DNA from: Acidiflorens sp963847715
Lineage (GTDB): Bacteria; Acidobacteriota; Terriglobia; Terriglobales; Acidobacteriaceae
Direction: 5' to 3'
Length of the DNA stretch: 64,000 nucleotides
Assembly: GCA_963847715.1 (NCBI GenBank)
Contig: CAWKAZ010000002.1
Span: 186,001 to 250,000 of the forward strand
In this document: piece after piece, positions 1 to 7,938 of the stretch
Position numbering within the stretch: the first letter of the stretch is position 1
Layout: the number at the start of each line of letters is the position of its first letter
Notes under the pieces: generated by a model
Seen by the model: only the letters and a program-made list of their open reading frames with translations
Told to the model about the DNA's origin: nothing
Database searches by the model: none
Translations under genes and position numbers: made by a program

Positions 1-50
1 TAGGAGAAGACCAATACGATTGCGAATTTCGAGGAGTACTCACCGCGCGA

Positions 51-156
51 TTGCAGAAGTCAAAAGTCAAATTGAAGAAGTAAACCCCTTTGCTGTCGCC
101 GTTGCCCGCGGGAACGAAGGGTTTCACTTCTTCAATTTGACTTTTGACTTCTGCAA
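51..156. repeat. 31-bp perfect inverted repeat, 7-nt period
   Basis: Bases 51-81 are the exact reverse complement of 126-156, with a 44-nt spacer. Pairing continues imperfectly inward (AAACCC facing GGGTTT). Each arm is made of 7-nt units such as AGAAGTC and AAAAGTC. It lies 6 nt past the gcvH stop in the direction of gcvH transcription, so it could end or protect that mRNA, but there is no clear U tract. It shares its architecture, not its sequence, with hairpins at 29.6, 58.3, 61.0 and 62.7 kb. Confidence 0.9.
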
Positions 157-162
157 TGGTTT

Positions 163-543
163 TCAGTGTCCCGCCTCTTCGCCGGCGAATTTTTCGTAGT
201 CCGCTGCGGAAAGGAGCGCATTCATCTCCGCCGGATCTTTCACCTTTACTTTGATCATCCACGAAGCGTGCGCGTCTTTGTTGACTTGTTCGGGAGCAGT
301 GGCTAACGCTTCGTTCACCGCTATGACCGTCCCTGAAACGGGAGCATACAGGTCGGAAACTGCTTTTACGGATTCGACGGTGCCGAACGTTTTCCCTGTG
401 GTGATTTCGGCACCAACCTTGGGCAGCTCGACAAAAACGATGTCGCCCAGCGAATCCTGCGCATGGTTGGTGATGCCGATCGCTCCGTCGGCGGAGATCC
501 ACTCGTGTTCTTTCGTATATTTGCGGTCGGTCGGGTATGACAT
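163..543 (-). CDS. gcvH: Glycine cleavage system H protein
   Basis: Lipoyl carrier of the glycine cleavage complex. It shuttles the aminomethyl group from the P protein to the T protein, and is then reoxidised by the L protein in the cytoplasm. The 126-residue length is normal for the family. The lipoylation site is the Lys in ESVKAVSD (K60), preceded by the conserved GDIVFVELP stretch. It lies 26 nt downstream of gcvT on the same strand, so the two are probably co-transcribed; the P-protein genes would be expected to the left, outside the window. The short intergenic gap is filled with TTCGCT-type repeats. Confidence 0.97.
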   Translation of the reverse strand: MSYPTDRKYTKEHEWISADGAIGITNHAQDSLGDIVFVELPKVGAEITTGKTFGTVESVKAVSDLYAPVSGTVIAVNEALATAPEQVNKDAHASWMIKVKVKDPAEMNALLSAADYEKFAGEEAGH

Positions 544-556
544 GTCGCTTTGACGC

Positions 557-592
557 TCCTCGCTGTTCGCTATTCGCTTTTCGCTGCTTTCT
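557..592. repeat. Short 7-nt-period tandem repeat, TTCGCT type
   Basis: Degenerate direct repeats of GCTGTTC/GCTATTC/GCTTTTC fill the gcvT-gcvH gap and run into the gcvT stop region. The same word recurs as GCTGTTC repeats at 3.85 kb. No inverted second arm is seen here. Confidence 0.7.
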
Positions 593-1742
593 TCGGACGC
601 TTATAAAACGGCGTTGGTATCACTTGCGCTTTGACGCCTTGGCCGCGGATTTCAACTTTCACCGTTGTTCCAATTGCTGCGTGATCGGGGGGAACATAGG
701 CGAGGGCGATGTTTTTCTTCAGAAACGGCGCCGGGGAGCCACTGGTGATATAGCCGATCTCTTGCCCTATTTCGTTCTGAACTTTGTAACCATCGCGCGC
801 GATTCCGCGATCGACCATCTCAAGGCCGACGAGGGTTTTCTTCTCGCCTGCGGCTTTCGCTTGTTCGAGCGCGGTGCGGCCGATGAAATCGGGCTTCTCC
901 ATTTTGCAGAAGCGGTCGAGACGCGCTTCCCAGACGTTGATGGTGTCGGAGATTTCGTGTCCGTAGAGGGACAAGGCTCCTTCGAGGCGGAGCGTGTTGC
1001 GCGCACCCAGGCCGCAGGGGACAATTCCGAACTCTTTCCCGGCTTCGAGGATTTCGTACCAGACGCGCGCGCTGGTTGGCTCGTCGGCGGGGATGTAGAT
1101 TTCGAATCCGTCCTCGGCGGTGTAGCCAGTGCGGCCCATGAGAATGTTTTTCAAACCGCAGACTGTTCCGCGGGTTACCCAGTAGAACTTGACTGCACTC
1201 AAGTCAGCGTCGGTCAGCTTCTGCAGAACGTTCACGGCTTTCGGGCCCTGAATGGCGATCTGGGTGAAGTCGTCGGAGAGATGCTCGACGGCACAATCAA
1301 ACTGGCGGGTGTTGTCACGAACCCAGTTGAAATCCTTTTCGCGCGTACCGGCATTGATGACGAGGAGGTACTCGTCCTCGCCGAGGCGGTGGACGATGAC
1401 GTCGTCGACGAAGGTTCCTTGCGGGTAGAGCATTGCGGAGTACTGGGCCTGCCCGATCGCGAGTCGCGAGGCGTCATTCATCGAGATGTGTTGCACGGCG
1501 GCGAGCGCCTCGCGACCGGCTAGACGGATGTCGCCCATGTGGCTGACGTCAAAAATGCCGACGCCGTTGCGAACGGCCATGTGTTCGTTGACGATGCCAC
1601 AACCGATCGACGCAGGATATTCGACCGGCATGTCCCAGCCGTTGAACTCGACCATCTTCGCGCCCATCTGGCGATGGACCGCGTTCAGCGCAGTCTTGCG
1701 GGCGTTTTGCGGCACAATGGGAGTGGTTTCGACTACGGACAA
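570..1742 (-). CDS. gcvT: Glycine cleavage system T protein (aminomethyltransferase)
   Basis: Transfers the methylene carbon from aminomethyl-lipoyl H protein to tetrahydrofolate and releases ammonia. Recognised by the N-terminal FNGWDMPVEYP, HMGDIRLAG, TGYTAEDGFEIY and the C-terminal TSGSPAPFLKKNIALAYV segments of the GcvT family. The open frame extends to an ATG at 1802, but that ATG has no ribosome-binding site. I prefer the TTG at 1742-1740, which has GAGG six bases upstream and gives about 390 residues. Downstream gcvH is in the same operon. Its left (3') end overlaps a heptamer repeat array. Function is certain; the start is less so. Confidence 0.95.
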   Translation of the reverse strand: MSVVETTPIVPQNARKTALNAVHRQMGAKMVEFNGWDMPVEYPASIGCGIVNEHMAVRNGVGIFDVSHMGDIRLAGREALAAVQHISMNDASRLAIGQAQYSAMLYPQGTFVDDVIVHRLGEDEYLLVINAGTREKDFNWVRDNTRQFDCAVEHLSDDFTQIAIQGPKAVNVLQKLTDADLSAVKFYWVTRGTVCGLKNILMGRTGYTAEDGFEIYIPADEPTSARVWYEILEAGKEFGIVPCGLGARNTLRLEGALSLYGHEISDTINVWEARLDRFCKMEKPDFIGRTALEQAKAAGEKKTLVGLEMVDRGIARDGYKVQNEIGQEIGYITSGSPAPFLKKNIALAYVPPDHAAIGTTVKVEIRGQGVKAQVIPTPFYKRPKKAAKSE

Positions 1743-1816
1743 GAAAATCCTCGATTGGACATTTTTCGGACAGTGGCTGGGCTGCCGGAATCTGGAACTC
1801 ATTAAGTTAACACAGG

Positions 1817-1850
1817 GGCAGGTGTCGGGTCACAGGTGTCAGGTCTCAGG
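1817..1850. repeat. 7-nt-period repeat, AGGTGTC type
   Basis: Direct repeats of AGGTGTC/AGGTCTC. Bases 1834-1850 are identical to 29562-29578, 28 kb away, where the same word forms a hairpin. It lies between the divergent gcvT and the small Cys-rich gene. Confidence 0.8.
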
Positions 1851-1907
1851 AAAAACGATGACTTCGGTTACGTTTCTTCCCTGCCTTGGCCGAACTAGAC
1901 TTTAGCC

Positions 1908-2090
1908 ATGTCCTCGAAACCGGGCTTGAGTCGAATCGTATGCGCGCAGTGCGAGCAGCCGGAAAAGACCTGCTATTGCGAAAAGTTCTGCGTGTTCTGC
2001 CAATCGCAGCTCGACGTTCGTCTTTGTACCGACGGGTTGATGTATTGCGAAGCCTGCCGCCAGGCTTGCGACTACAAACCGGCAGACTGA
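1908..2090 (+). CDS. Small cysteine-rich protein, probable zinc-binding
   Basis: A 60-residue protein with paired cysteines: CAQC, CYC, CVFC, C and CEAC, enough for two zinc-ribbon-like sites. No family name is recognised. There is no Shine-Dalgarno sequence. A TAGACT box ends six bases before the ATG, the same geometry as the stronger TATAAT in front of the superoxide dismutase gene, so it may be translated from a leaderless mRNA. It stands alone between divergent gcvT and the convergent mutase gene. The dense Cys spacing in one frame supports real coding. Confidence 0.7.
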   Translation: MSSKPGLSRIVCAQCEQPEKTCYCEKFCVFCQSQLDVRLCTDGLMYCEACRQACDYKPAD

Positions 2091-2130
2091 CGCGATCTGG
2101 AACGGGACACGCTGCGTCTCAGTTGGATGG

Positions 2131-2156
2131 TGAGACGGGGCGAGCCCCGTCTCTAC
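2131..2156. repeat. GAGACGGGGC palindrome between convergent genes
   Basis: GAGACGGGGC, a GA spacer and GCCCCGTCTC form a perfect 10-bp-stem hairpin (2132-2153), followed by TAC. Related copies occur at 23533-23586. Its position between convergent genes suggests a bidirectional 3'-end hairpin, though there is no U run. Confidence 0.8.
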
Positions 2157-2163
2157 GAGAGTC

Positions 2164-3795
2164 TCAGATCACTACCGCTTCTTTGTATTCCCCGTAGACC
2201 TTGCGCATCGCATCGGAAATCTCACCCACCGTGGCATTTGCTTCCACCGCCGCCAGGATTCTTGGCATCAGATTCTCTCCTGAGCGCGCTGTGTCTTCGA
2301 CCGCGCTGATGGCGGCCTTCCAGGTTTCGGCGTTACGCTTCGCACGCAATTCGCGCAGGCGCTCGACCTGCTTCGGTTCGAGCGATGGATCGATGCGCTG
2401 GATCGGAACTGCTTTTTCTTCTCCGATCTGGAAACGGTTCACGCCGACTACCACCGCCTCGTGATGGTCGACCGCCTGCTGGTATTCGTAGGCGGCGTTC
2501 TGAATTTCTTGTTGGACGTATCCGCGTTCGATGGCTTTGAGCATGCCGCCCATGGCTTCGATTTTGTCTAGGTAGTCGACGGCGCGCTTTTCGATTTCGC
2601 TGGTCAGCGCTTCTACGTAATACGATCCGGCCAACGGATCGACGGTTTGCGGTGCGCCTGATTCGAAGGCAATGACCTGCTGGGTGCGCAGCGCGATTCG
2701 CGCGGATGCTTCTGTCGGAAGTGCGAGCGCTTCGTCGAAGGAATTCGTGTGCAGAGACTGCGTTCCGCCGAGGACGGCGGCCATGGCCTGGATGGCGGTG
2801 CGGACAATATTGTTTTCCGGTTGCTGCGCCGTCAGCGTTGAACCTGCCGTCTGGGTGTGGAAGCGGAGCATCCACGACTTCGGATTCTTGGCCTTGAATT
2901 TGTCGCACATGATTTTCGCCCACATGCGGCGTGCGGCCCGGAACTTCGCGACCTCTTCGAGAAAATTGTTGTGGGCGTTGAAGAAGAACGAGAGGCGCGG
3001 CGCGAACTTGTCGACATCCAACCCGGCGCGGATCGCTGCTTCTACATAGGCAATGCCATTGCCGAGGGTGAAGGCAACTTCCTGCACCGCTGTCGATCCG
3101 GCCTCACGCATGTGATAGCCGGAGATCGAAATCGTGTTCCACTCCGGGACGTTCTCATTCGACCAGGCGAAAAGATCGGTGATGATGCGCATCGCCTGCT
3201 GCGGCGGATAGATATACGTCCCGCGCGCAATGTATTCCTTGAGGACGTCGTTCTGCACCGTGCCTGAGAGCTTGCGAATGTCCATGCCCTGGCGCCGCGC
3301 CACGGCTACGTAGAGAGCTAGCAGGATCGAGGCCGTCGCATTGATGGTCATCGAGGTCGAAATCGTGGTCAGGTCGATGCCGTCGAACAGGCGCTGCATG
3401 TCTTCGATCGAGTCGATGGCCACGCCGACTTTACCCACTTCTCCGACGGCTAGCGGGTTGTCGGAATCGAGCCCGATCTGGGTCGGCAAATCGAAGGCTA
3501 CTGAGAGTCCGGTCGTCCCATTCGCGAGCAGATATTTGTAGCGTTTGTTCGACTCCTCGGCGTCTCCCATACCGGCGTACTGGCGCATGGTCCAAAGGCG
3601 TCCGCGATACATGGTGGCTTGGACGCCGCGCGTGTAGGGGAATTCTCCGGGATAGCTTAGTTCGCGGTCGTAATCCCAGGCTGCGAGGTCGTCGGGGGTG
3701 TAGAGGGGACGAACTGGGATGTGGGAAGAGGTCTCGACGGCAGGGGGAGTGGCGGACTTCTTGGTTACTGGGTCGGGCGTTTTGATTTCTGCCAC
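2164..3795 (-). CDS. mcmA: Methylmalonyl-CoA mutase, catalytic (alpha) chain
   Basis: Interconverts methylmalonyl-CoA and succinyl-CoA in propionate or branched-chain metabolism. The catalytic barrel is complete, with RQYAGMGDAEESNKRYKYLL, FDLPTQIGLDSDNP, SISGYHMREAG and FHTQTAGSTLTAQQPENN. At about 543 residues it ends before any cobalamin-binding domain (no DxHxxG motif). It must therefore work with a separate B12-binding subunit, which is not in this window. GTG 3795-3793, preceded by AAGGGCAGGA, is preferred; another GTG at 3819 is possible. It stands alone on the minus strand, converging on the small Cys-rich gene. Confidence 0.94.
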   Translation of the reverse strand: MAEIKTPDPVTKKSATPPAVETSSHIPVRPLYTPDDLAAWDYDRELSYPGEFPYTRGVQATMYRGRLWTMRQYAGMGDAEESNKRYKYLLANGTTGLSVAFDLPTQIGLDSDNPLAVGEVGKVGVAIDSIEDMQRLFDGIDLTTISTSMTINATASILLALYVAVARRQGMDIRKLSGTVQNDVLKEYIARGTYIYPPQQAMRIITDLFAWSNENVPEWNTISISGYHMREAGSTAVQEVAFTLGNGIAYVEAAIRAGLDVDKFAPRLSFFFNAHNNFLEEVAKFRAARRMWAKIMCDKFKAKNPKSWMLRFHTQTAGSTLTAQQPENNIVRTAIQAMAAVLGGTQSLHTNSFDEALALPTEASARIALRTQQVIAFESGAPQTVDPLAGSYYVEALTSEIEKRAVDYLDKIEAMGGMLKAIERGYVQQEIQNAAYEYQQAVDHHEAVVVGVNRFQIGEEKAVPIQRIDPSLEPKQVERLRELRAKRNAETWKAAISAVEDTARSGENLMPRILAAVEANATVGEISDAMRKVYGEYKEAVVI

Positions 3796-3825
3796 TGATC
3801 CTGCCCTTCTTGATAGCACTCGGCA

Positions 3826-3886
3826 CTTAGCTCTTCGCGTTTGGCTGTTCGCTGTTCGCTGTTCGCTCTAGCTCTTCGCTTTTCGT
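3826..3886. repeat. 7-nt-period repeat, GCTGTTC type
   Basis: Three perfect GCTGTTC units flanked by degenerate copies (GCTCTTC, GCTTTTC). The array overlaps the last codons and stop of the membrane-protein gene at 3868 and fills the gap to mcmA. Confidence 0.85.
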
Positions 3887-4209
3887 CTTACTCGCCAGAA
3901 TGAACTCAGCCCAAACCACCCGAATGAGGCCGTAAAACAGATCGCCAGCAGCAAACGGCCCGGTCCGGTCGCCTGCCCGGCATGGTACTTGCCGTATTCG
4001 CGAACTCCGGCCATGGCTCCGACAGCGGCCATCGCGAGGAACGTAAACCCGGTCACTTCGAGCCAGAGCTGATGTACCACATGCCCGAAGGACTTGGCGG
4101 TGGCTCTGACGGCCGCCAACACAGCCCGCCCGGCCCGGCTGCTCTCGACCATTTCGATGGCGGCGTTATAGAACAGCCTGGCTTTTCGCAGCATTTGGCC
4201 GTCGATCAT
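3868..4209 (-). CDS. Small membrane protein of unknown function
   Basis: 113 residues, with a charged N-terminal half (about 1-50) and two hydrophobic segments at about 54-70 and 85-104, ending in an RRKAK tail. No family recognised. It lies upstream of mcmA on the same strand, about 70 nt away across a heptamer repeat array. Its C-terminal codons lie in that array, so its 3' end may have been reshaped by repeat expansion. It is divergent from the gene at 4344. Confidence 0.65.
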   Translation of the reverse strand: MIDGQMLRKARLFYNAAIEMVESSRAGRAVLAAVRATAKSFGHVVHQLWLEVTGFTFLAMAAVGAMAGVREYGKYHAGQATGPGRLLLAICFTASFGWFGLSSFWRVRRKAKS

Positions 4210-4343
4210 CTGCGCTCACCAGGCCCGGTCACCATCGGTCGATTTTACCAGCGGCCCGGCGTACAATGACGGTGGGTTACGTCACAGAGGCTTGTGACGT
4301 GCGCCATCAGCGGCGTCAGCGGCGTCCGATTCCAGGGGGATTC

Positions 4344-4634
4344 GTGGATCAGCAACTGAAGCAACTTATGAAGGAACTTGGGGAAGCGATCAACGAGTCT
4401 CTTTCCGATTCCGAGCAGATCGCCGAAGTCGTCTCCCGCATCAAGGAAGGCGGCTACGACATTTTCCTGGTTCTCGAAGCCACCATTGGCGTGAGCAAGC
4501 AGGGAGAACACTCCTCCGAGAAGACTTCCCTGGTCTCGACCCTGAGCACCAATCCCGAACTCAAGGTCAGCGATCAGGACCTGAAGTTTCTTAAGTCGCT
4601 CCGCATCAAGATTGACGAGGAAGAAGAAGAGTAG
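4344..4634 (+). CDS. Conserved-looking small acidic protein, unknown function
   Basis: The likely start is GTG 4344, with AGGGGGA four bases upstream, giving 96 residues; an upstream ATG at 4266 would add an unlikely basic Arg-rich leader. The protein is helical and charged (LKQLMKELGEAINESL) with a poly-Glu C-terminus. No recognised domain and no membrane segment. It is separated by only 6 nt from the next gene, so they are probably co-transcribed. Confidence 0.65.
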   Translation: MDQQLKQLMKELGEAINESLSDSEQIAEVVSRIKEGGYDIFLVLEATIGVSKQGEHSSEKTSLVSTLSTNPELKVSDQDLKFLKSLRIKIDEEEEE

Positions 4635-4640
4635 ACTGGC

Positions 4641-5192
4641 GTGCCTCCATCCGGAGATAGCGTTTCCCTACAGTTACGAAGAACGATTCGAAGTCTAATC
4701 CTAGGCTTCGCTTGTCTTGGAGCTTTGCGCATCCCAGCAATTGTGGGTGCCCAGGCACCTTCGACGGACGCACTGCTCATCACTGTGCATCCTTTCCATG
4801 ACGACGTTTCGCTCAAACCAGACGAGTTCGAGGCTCTGCCGCACACGACCATCACGGTGCACAATTCGCATTCGAATGCGGATGAAACCTACTCGGGAGT
4901 GCCTCTAGCCGACCTGCTCGCGAAATTCGGCGCGCCGCTCGGTAAAGACCTCCGCGGCAAGGCTCTTGCCCTGTACATCGTCGCCACCGGATCGGATGGT
5001 TATCAGGTTGTGTTGTCGCTCGCTGAAGTCGATCCTAGTTTCCATCCGGGGAATGTGATCGTGGCCGATTCTATGGGCGGCAAACCGCTGGATATTAAGT
5101 CTGGGCGATTCAAGCTCGTGGTGTCGGAAGATAAGCGTCCCGCGCGGTGCGTGCACAATCTGATTTCTTTGCGGCTTAGGGCGGCGGAGTAG
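4641..5192 (+). CDS. Secreted molybdopterin-oxidoreductase-like domain protein
   Basis: 183 residues with a hydrophobic export signal (about 15-38, ending near AQA). The mature domain has VPLADLLAKFG, a VATGSDGYQVVLSLAEVDP stretch and a C-terminal LVVSEDKRPARCVHNLISL segment. These resemble the small periplasmic oxidoreductase-molybdopterin-binding fold (sulfite-oxidase-like), but the usual cofactor-ligating Cys region is not evident, so catalysis is doubtful. GTG start at 4641, 6 nt after the previous stop. The fold assignment is moderate and the substrate unknown. Confidence 0.65.
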   Translation: MPPSGDSVSLQLRRTIRSLILGFACLGALRIPAIVGAQAPSTDALLITVHPFHDDVSLKPDEFEALPHTTITVHNSHSNADETYSGVPLADLLAKFGAPLGKDLRGKALALYIVATGSDGYQVVLSLAEVDPSFHPGNVIVADSMGGKPLDIKSGRFKLVVSEDKRPARCVHNLISLRLRAAE

Positions 5193-5253
5193 GGCTTCTT
5201 TGGACGCTGCGGAAAAACTCCATCGGATGAGGGCGGCGGCCACCGGGGCTGAA

Positions 5254-5372
5254 CAGTTTGCTGAAAAACTCGGCCGCCAATGTCCAGCCCCTAAAGGGGC
5301 ATCTGAAGTTAAGCGAGTTGCGGTATCGCTAAAGCGATACCCTGATACAAATCCGAGTCTTTCAGCAAACTG
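5254..5372. repeat. Nested palindromic repeat element, copy 1
   Basis: This is most of the gene-free stretch 5193-5496. The outer arms, 5254-5273 and 5353-5372, pair at 19 of 20 bases (CAGTTTGCTGAAA type). Inside are two hairpins: GCCCCTAAAGGGGC (5287-5300) and GGTATCGCTAAAGCGATACC (5322-5341), followed by CTGATAC. The two inner hairpins and the CTGATAC tail recur at 59869-59929 between atpD and atpG. I see no coding potential here. Confidence 0.85.
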
Positions 5373-5496
5373 TGAAGTCCGCACTGACTCGAGGAGCCTC
5401 ACGCGGCCCTGAAGTGTCTTCCACGGTGATGCAGGCATTTCGTGCATGGCGATGTAGGGATCTTGGTGTTTTTCCTCGGCTTCTTGGAAGTAGAGA

Positions 5497-5598
5497 TTAA
5501 GATTCAAGATTCAAGATTCAAGATTCAAGATTCAAGATTCAAGAATCAAGGCTCAAGATCAAGACTCACGATTCGCGATTCACGATTCGAGATTCGGC
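5497..5598. repeat. Heptamer array, AGATTCA type
   Basis: About six near-perfect AGATTCA/AAGATTC units, then degenerate CGATTCG/CGATTCA units. The array reaches into the last codons and stop of the KimA-like gene (5580). It is the longest tandem stretch in the window and has no inverted second arm. Confidence 0.92.
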
Positions 5599-7466
5599 CT
5601 TCCGATATACCAGGGCGCGCTCATCGTAAAGATGCGTTCGTTGCCGCGTGCCAGCAGCATCCATTCGAGGAGACGACCGCGCTGGTTGTGAAGGAAGTAT
5701 TCGTACCAGTGGTCTTCCACCAGCTCGGGGATCACGACGACGATGCGGCGATCCGGATATTTCTCCGAGAGCTGGAGCACGAACTGAATGATAGGGAGAA
5801 GGACGAAGCGATAGGGCGACGGCAAGATATTCAGCTGCGGCACGTTCTTCCCGGCAGCACGGAAGGGCTCGGCGACGTAGCGCTCCCACTCTTCGCGCAA
5901 CAGTTCCGATTGCTCGGCTGGATCGACGTGCACTCCGATGACGTCGGTCGAGAGCCGCGCCGCGAACTCGATTCCCTGCCGGGAGATATTGCTCCAGCGA
6001 TCGATTGGAATGACGGCAATGGGACACTCGTTGAGAAACTCCACCTCGACCGGGGTTTTGCACGCTGTGAGCAGGCTGACCGAATGGTAATGCCGGCGAA
6101 CGGCGACGAACAGAATCATGGTCAGCGGGATAAACAGGAGTGTGATCCACGCGCCCTGAACAAATTTTGCGACCAGCACGACGATGACGGTGATCCCGGT
6201 AACGAATGCGCCCAGACCGTTGACGAAGGCGTTCTTCCGCCAGTGCGGCCCGCGATTTTTCCACCAGTGGACGACCATGCCCGCCTGCGACAAGGTGAAA
6301 GCCAGAAAAGCTCCCACGGCATAGAGCGGGATGAGGCGGTCAGTGACTCCGCCGAAGAGAAAGAGAAGGCCGCCGGATAGTACTGCCAGCACGGAGATTC
6401 CGTAGGTGTAGACAAGGCGACGGCCGCGGTATCCGAAGACATGCGGCAGGTAGTTGTTCTGTGCGATGGCGCGGCAGAGGCGCGGAAAATCGGCGAAGGC
6501 CGTGTTGGCGGAAAGCGAGAGAACGACGAGGATGGAACCGATTGTGAGGTAGTAGAAAAAGCCCTTGCCGAAAACCGCGGCAATCAACATTGAGAGCAGG
6601 CTCTGATATCCCGGTTGGCCGGGATCTGTGGCGGCAATTCCGTAAACCTTCACCAGGTAGGAAATCCCCGCGAGCAGCACCGCCAGAACGAAGATAATCA
6701 CGGTGAGCGTGCGCTGTGCGTTTTTCACGGTGGGCTCGCGAAATGCTTTCACACCGTTGCTCACCGCTTCGACGCCGGTTAGTGCGGTGCATCCGCTGGC
6801 GAAAACCTTGAGCAGCAGCCAGTAGCTCACTGCTTCGGTCACGGCGGGCGGAGGTGGAAGCGCAGCAATCGGCGTGGGATGTCCGCCGCTGACGAGGACA
6901 CGAACAACTCCGGTGACGATGGTGATGAGCAGCGTGCCGACAAAGAGATAGGTGGGCACGGCAAATACAGAGCCTGCCTCGCGTACGCCTCGAAGATTCA
7001 GAATCGTGATCACCACCAGAATGCCGAGACAGATTGAGACGGTGTGCGGCAACAGGGAGGGAACGGCGGAGACCAGCGCGCCAACTCCGGCGGAGATTCC
7101 GACTGCGGCAGTCAAAATGTAGTCGGCAAGAAGGGCGGCAGCGGCCAGTAAACTTGGGCCGGCACCCAGGTTGAAGCGGGCGACTGTGTAGGATCCTCCG
7201 CCGGCCGGGTAGGCGGCGATGGTCTGGCGATAGGAGAAATAAACGATGACCAGCAACGCGATAATCGCTGCGCTTACGGGAATGATGTACTGGATACCAA
7301 GCAGGCCGAGCGGAATGAGGAGGCTCAACGCCGCTTCGGGACCGTAGGCAGCCGAACTCAGCGCGTCGAGACCAAAGATCGGGATGCCCTGGATTGGACC
7401 GATCTGCTCCGCGCGTTCGTCGCTAGTCCGGATCGGCTTGCCGACAACGAGATCGAGTATGTTCAT
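5580..7466 (-). CDS. KimA-like APC-superfamily potassium transporter
   Basis: A 628-residue inner-membrane transporter. The N-terminal segment LVVGKPIRT, then LDALSSAAYGPEA, AYPAGGGSYTVA, ASGCTALTGVEAVSNGVKAF and LIPLYAVGAFLAFTLSQAGM, matches KimA (YdaO), the proton-coupled high-affinity K+ importer of the APC superfamily. About twelve membrane segments fill residues 25-455, followed by a cytosolic UspA-like domain (about 480-620), as in KimA. Many databases would label it amino acid permease. It stands alone. The leader region to its right lacks the c-di-AMP riboswitch consensus. Family confidence is high; K+ as the substrate is inferred. Confidence 0.85.
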   Translation of the reverse strand: MNILDLVVGKPIRTSDERAEQIGPIQGIPIFGLDALSSAAYGPEAALSLLIPLGLLGIQYIIPVSAAIIALLVIVYFSYRQTIAAYPAGGGSYTVARFNLGAGPSLLAAAALLADYILTAAVGISAGVGALVSAVPSLLPHTVSICLGILVVITILNLRGVREAGSVFAVPTYLFVGTLLITIVTGVVRVLVSGGHPTPIAALPPPPAVTEAVSYWLLLKVFASGCTALTGVEAVSNGVKAFREPTVKNAQRTLTVIIFVLAVLLAGISYLVKVYGIAATDPGQPGYQSLLSMLIAAVFGKGFFYYLTIGSILVVLSLSANTAFADFPRLCRAIAQNNYLPHVFGYRGRRLVYTYGISVLAVLSGGLLFLFGGVTDRLIPLYAVGAFLAFTLSQAGMVVHWWKNRGPHWRKNAFVNGLGAFVTGITVIVVLVAKFVQGAWITLLFIPLTMILFVAVRRHYHSVSLLTACKTPVEVEFLNECPIAVIPIDRWSNISRQGIEFAARLSTDVIGVHVDPAEQSELLREEWERYVAEPFRAAGKNVPQLNILPSPYRFVLLPIIQFVLQLSEKYPDRRIVVVIPELVEDHWYEYFLHNQRGRLLEWMLLARGNERIFTMSAPWYIGRPNLES

Positions 7467-7702
7467 GAGCGAATCGGCTAGCGATCGATGGCTAAGAAGT
7501 TGTAATCGCGTCTCAGAAAAGACGAAGCGCGAGAAGTTGAGAAGTATACTTCAGCGACTTTGCCGCTGAACTGTTGCTGGGAGCGGAGCCGGGCAACCCC
7601 AGTGTAGCCTTGCGGACCCAGATCAGAGCCCGACCGCGGGAAAAATCTTCCGGTTCCTCACAAATTTTCCCTCTCCCAGCCGTTCTACAAATAGGAAAAA
7701 CC

Positions 7703-7733
7703 TTGCAGATGACCACTTTTCCTCTGTTAGAAT
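7703..7733 (+). promoter_or_regulatory. Possible sigma-70 promoter for the TonB-like gene
   Basis: TTGCAG (7703-7708) and TAGAAT (7728-7733) are separated by 19 bases, wider than optimal. Transcription from here would give a leader of about 200 nt with strong secondary structure before the start at 7939. Confidence 0.25.
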
Positions 7734-7749
7734 GGGTTTTTCCCCCGGT

Positions 7750-7915
7750 AAGTGGTCGCTTAGCAGCATCTTAAGGTTGGAGAGGATTCGCCGAAAATGG
7801 CCTTCGGCGTGCACTCTTCGGTTTAGAAGTGTCGTCCTTCGGGCCTTTTCTCCCGCGGTTCTTGTGACCTGCCGGTTCGTGGACACGACCACTTCCTTTC
7901 GATTAAAAGCTAAGC
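7750..7915 (+). promoter_or_regulatory. Structured 5' leader of the TonB-like gene
   Basis: This lies in the gene-free stretch 7467-7938. Bases 7750-7758 (AAGTGGTCG) pair with 7886-7894, and the adjoining GCTTAGC (7758-7764) pairs with GCTAAGC (7909-7915). The two helices share one base, so they could stack or compete. Smaller hairpins lie inside, such as CGCCGAAA facing TTCGGCG near 7790-7810. The rest of the stretch, toward the KimA-like gene, holds an 8-bp inverted repeat (7576-7583 and 7673-7680) and no convincing gene. Confidence 0.4.
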
Positions 7916-7938
7916 AGACGCTATATGAGGTGCCGGAT

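Noticed and set aside
1..43. Possible start (GTG at 43, minus strand) of a gene running off the left edge, perhaps a glycine cleavage P protein
   Set aside because: Only 14 codons are visible and they do not resemble the GcvP N-terminus, so no call is justified.
537..1523. Long plus-strand frame (328 codons) opposite gcvT, and similar long antisense frames at 5442-6380, 24607-25662, 35707-36894, 53783-54628 and 54698-55732
   Set aside because: These are complementary shadows of strongly conserved genes in GC-rich DNA and have no ribosome sites or domains.
5497..5598. CRISPR-like direct repeats
   Set aside because: Units are 7 nt, contiguous, without spacers, so they are tandem repeats, not a CRISPR array.
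7467..7700. c-di-AMP (ydaO) riboswitch upstream of the KimA-like gene
   Set aside because: The conserved GGGGUGAA and CCGAACCCG elements are absent; only an 8-bp inverted repeat is seen.
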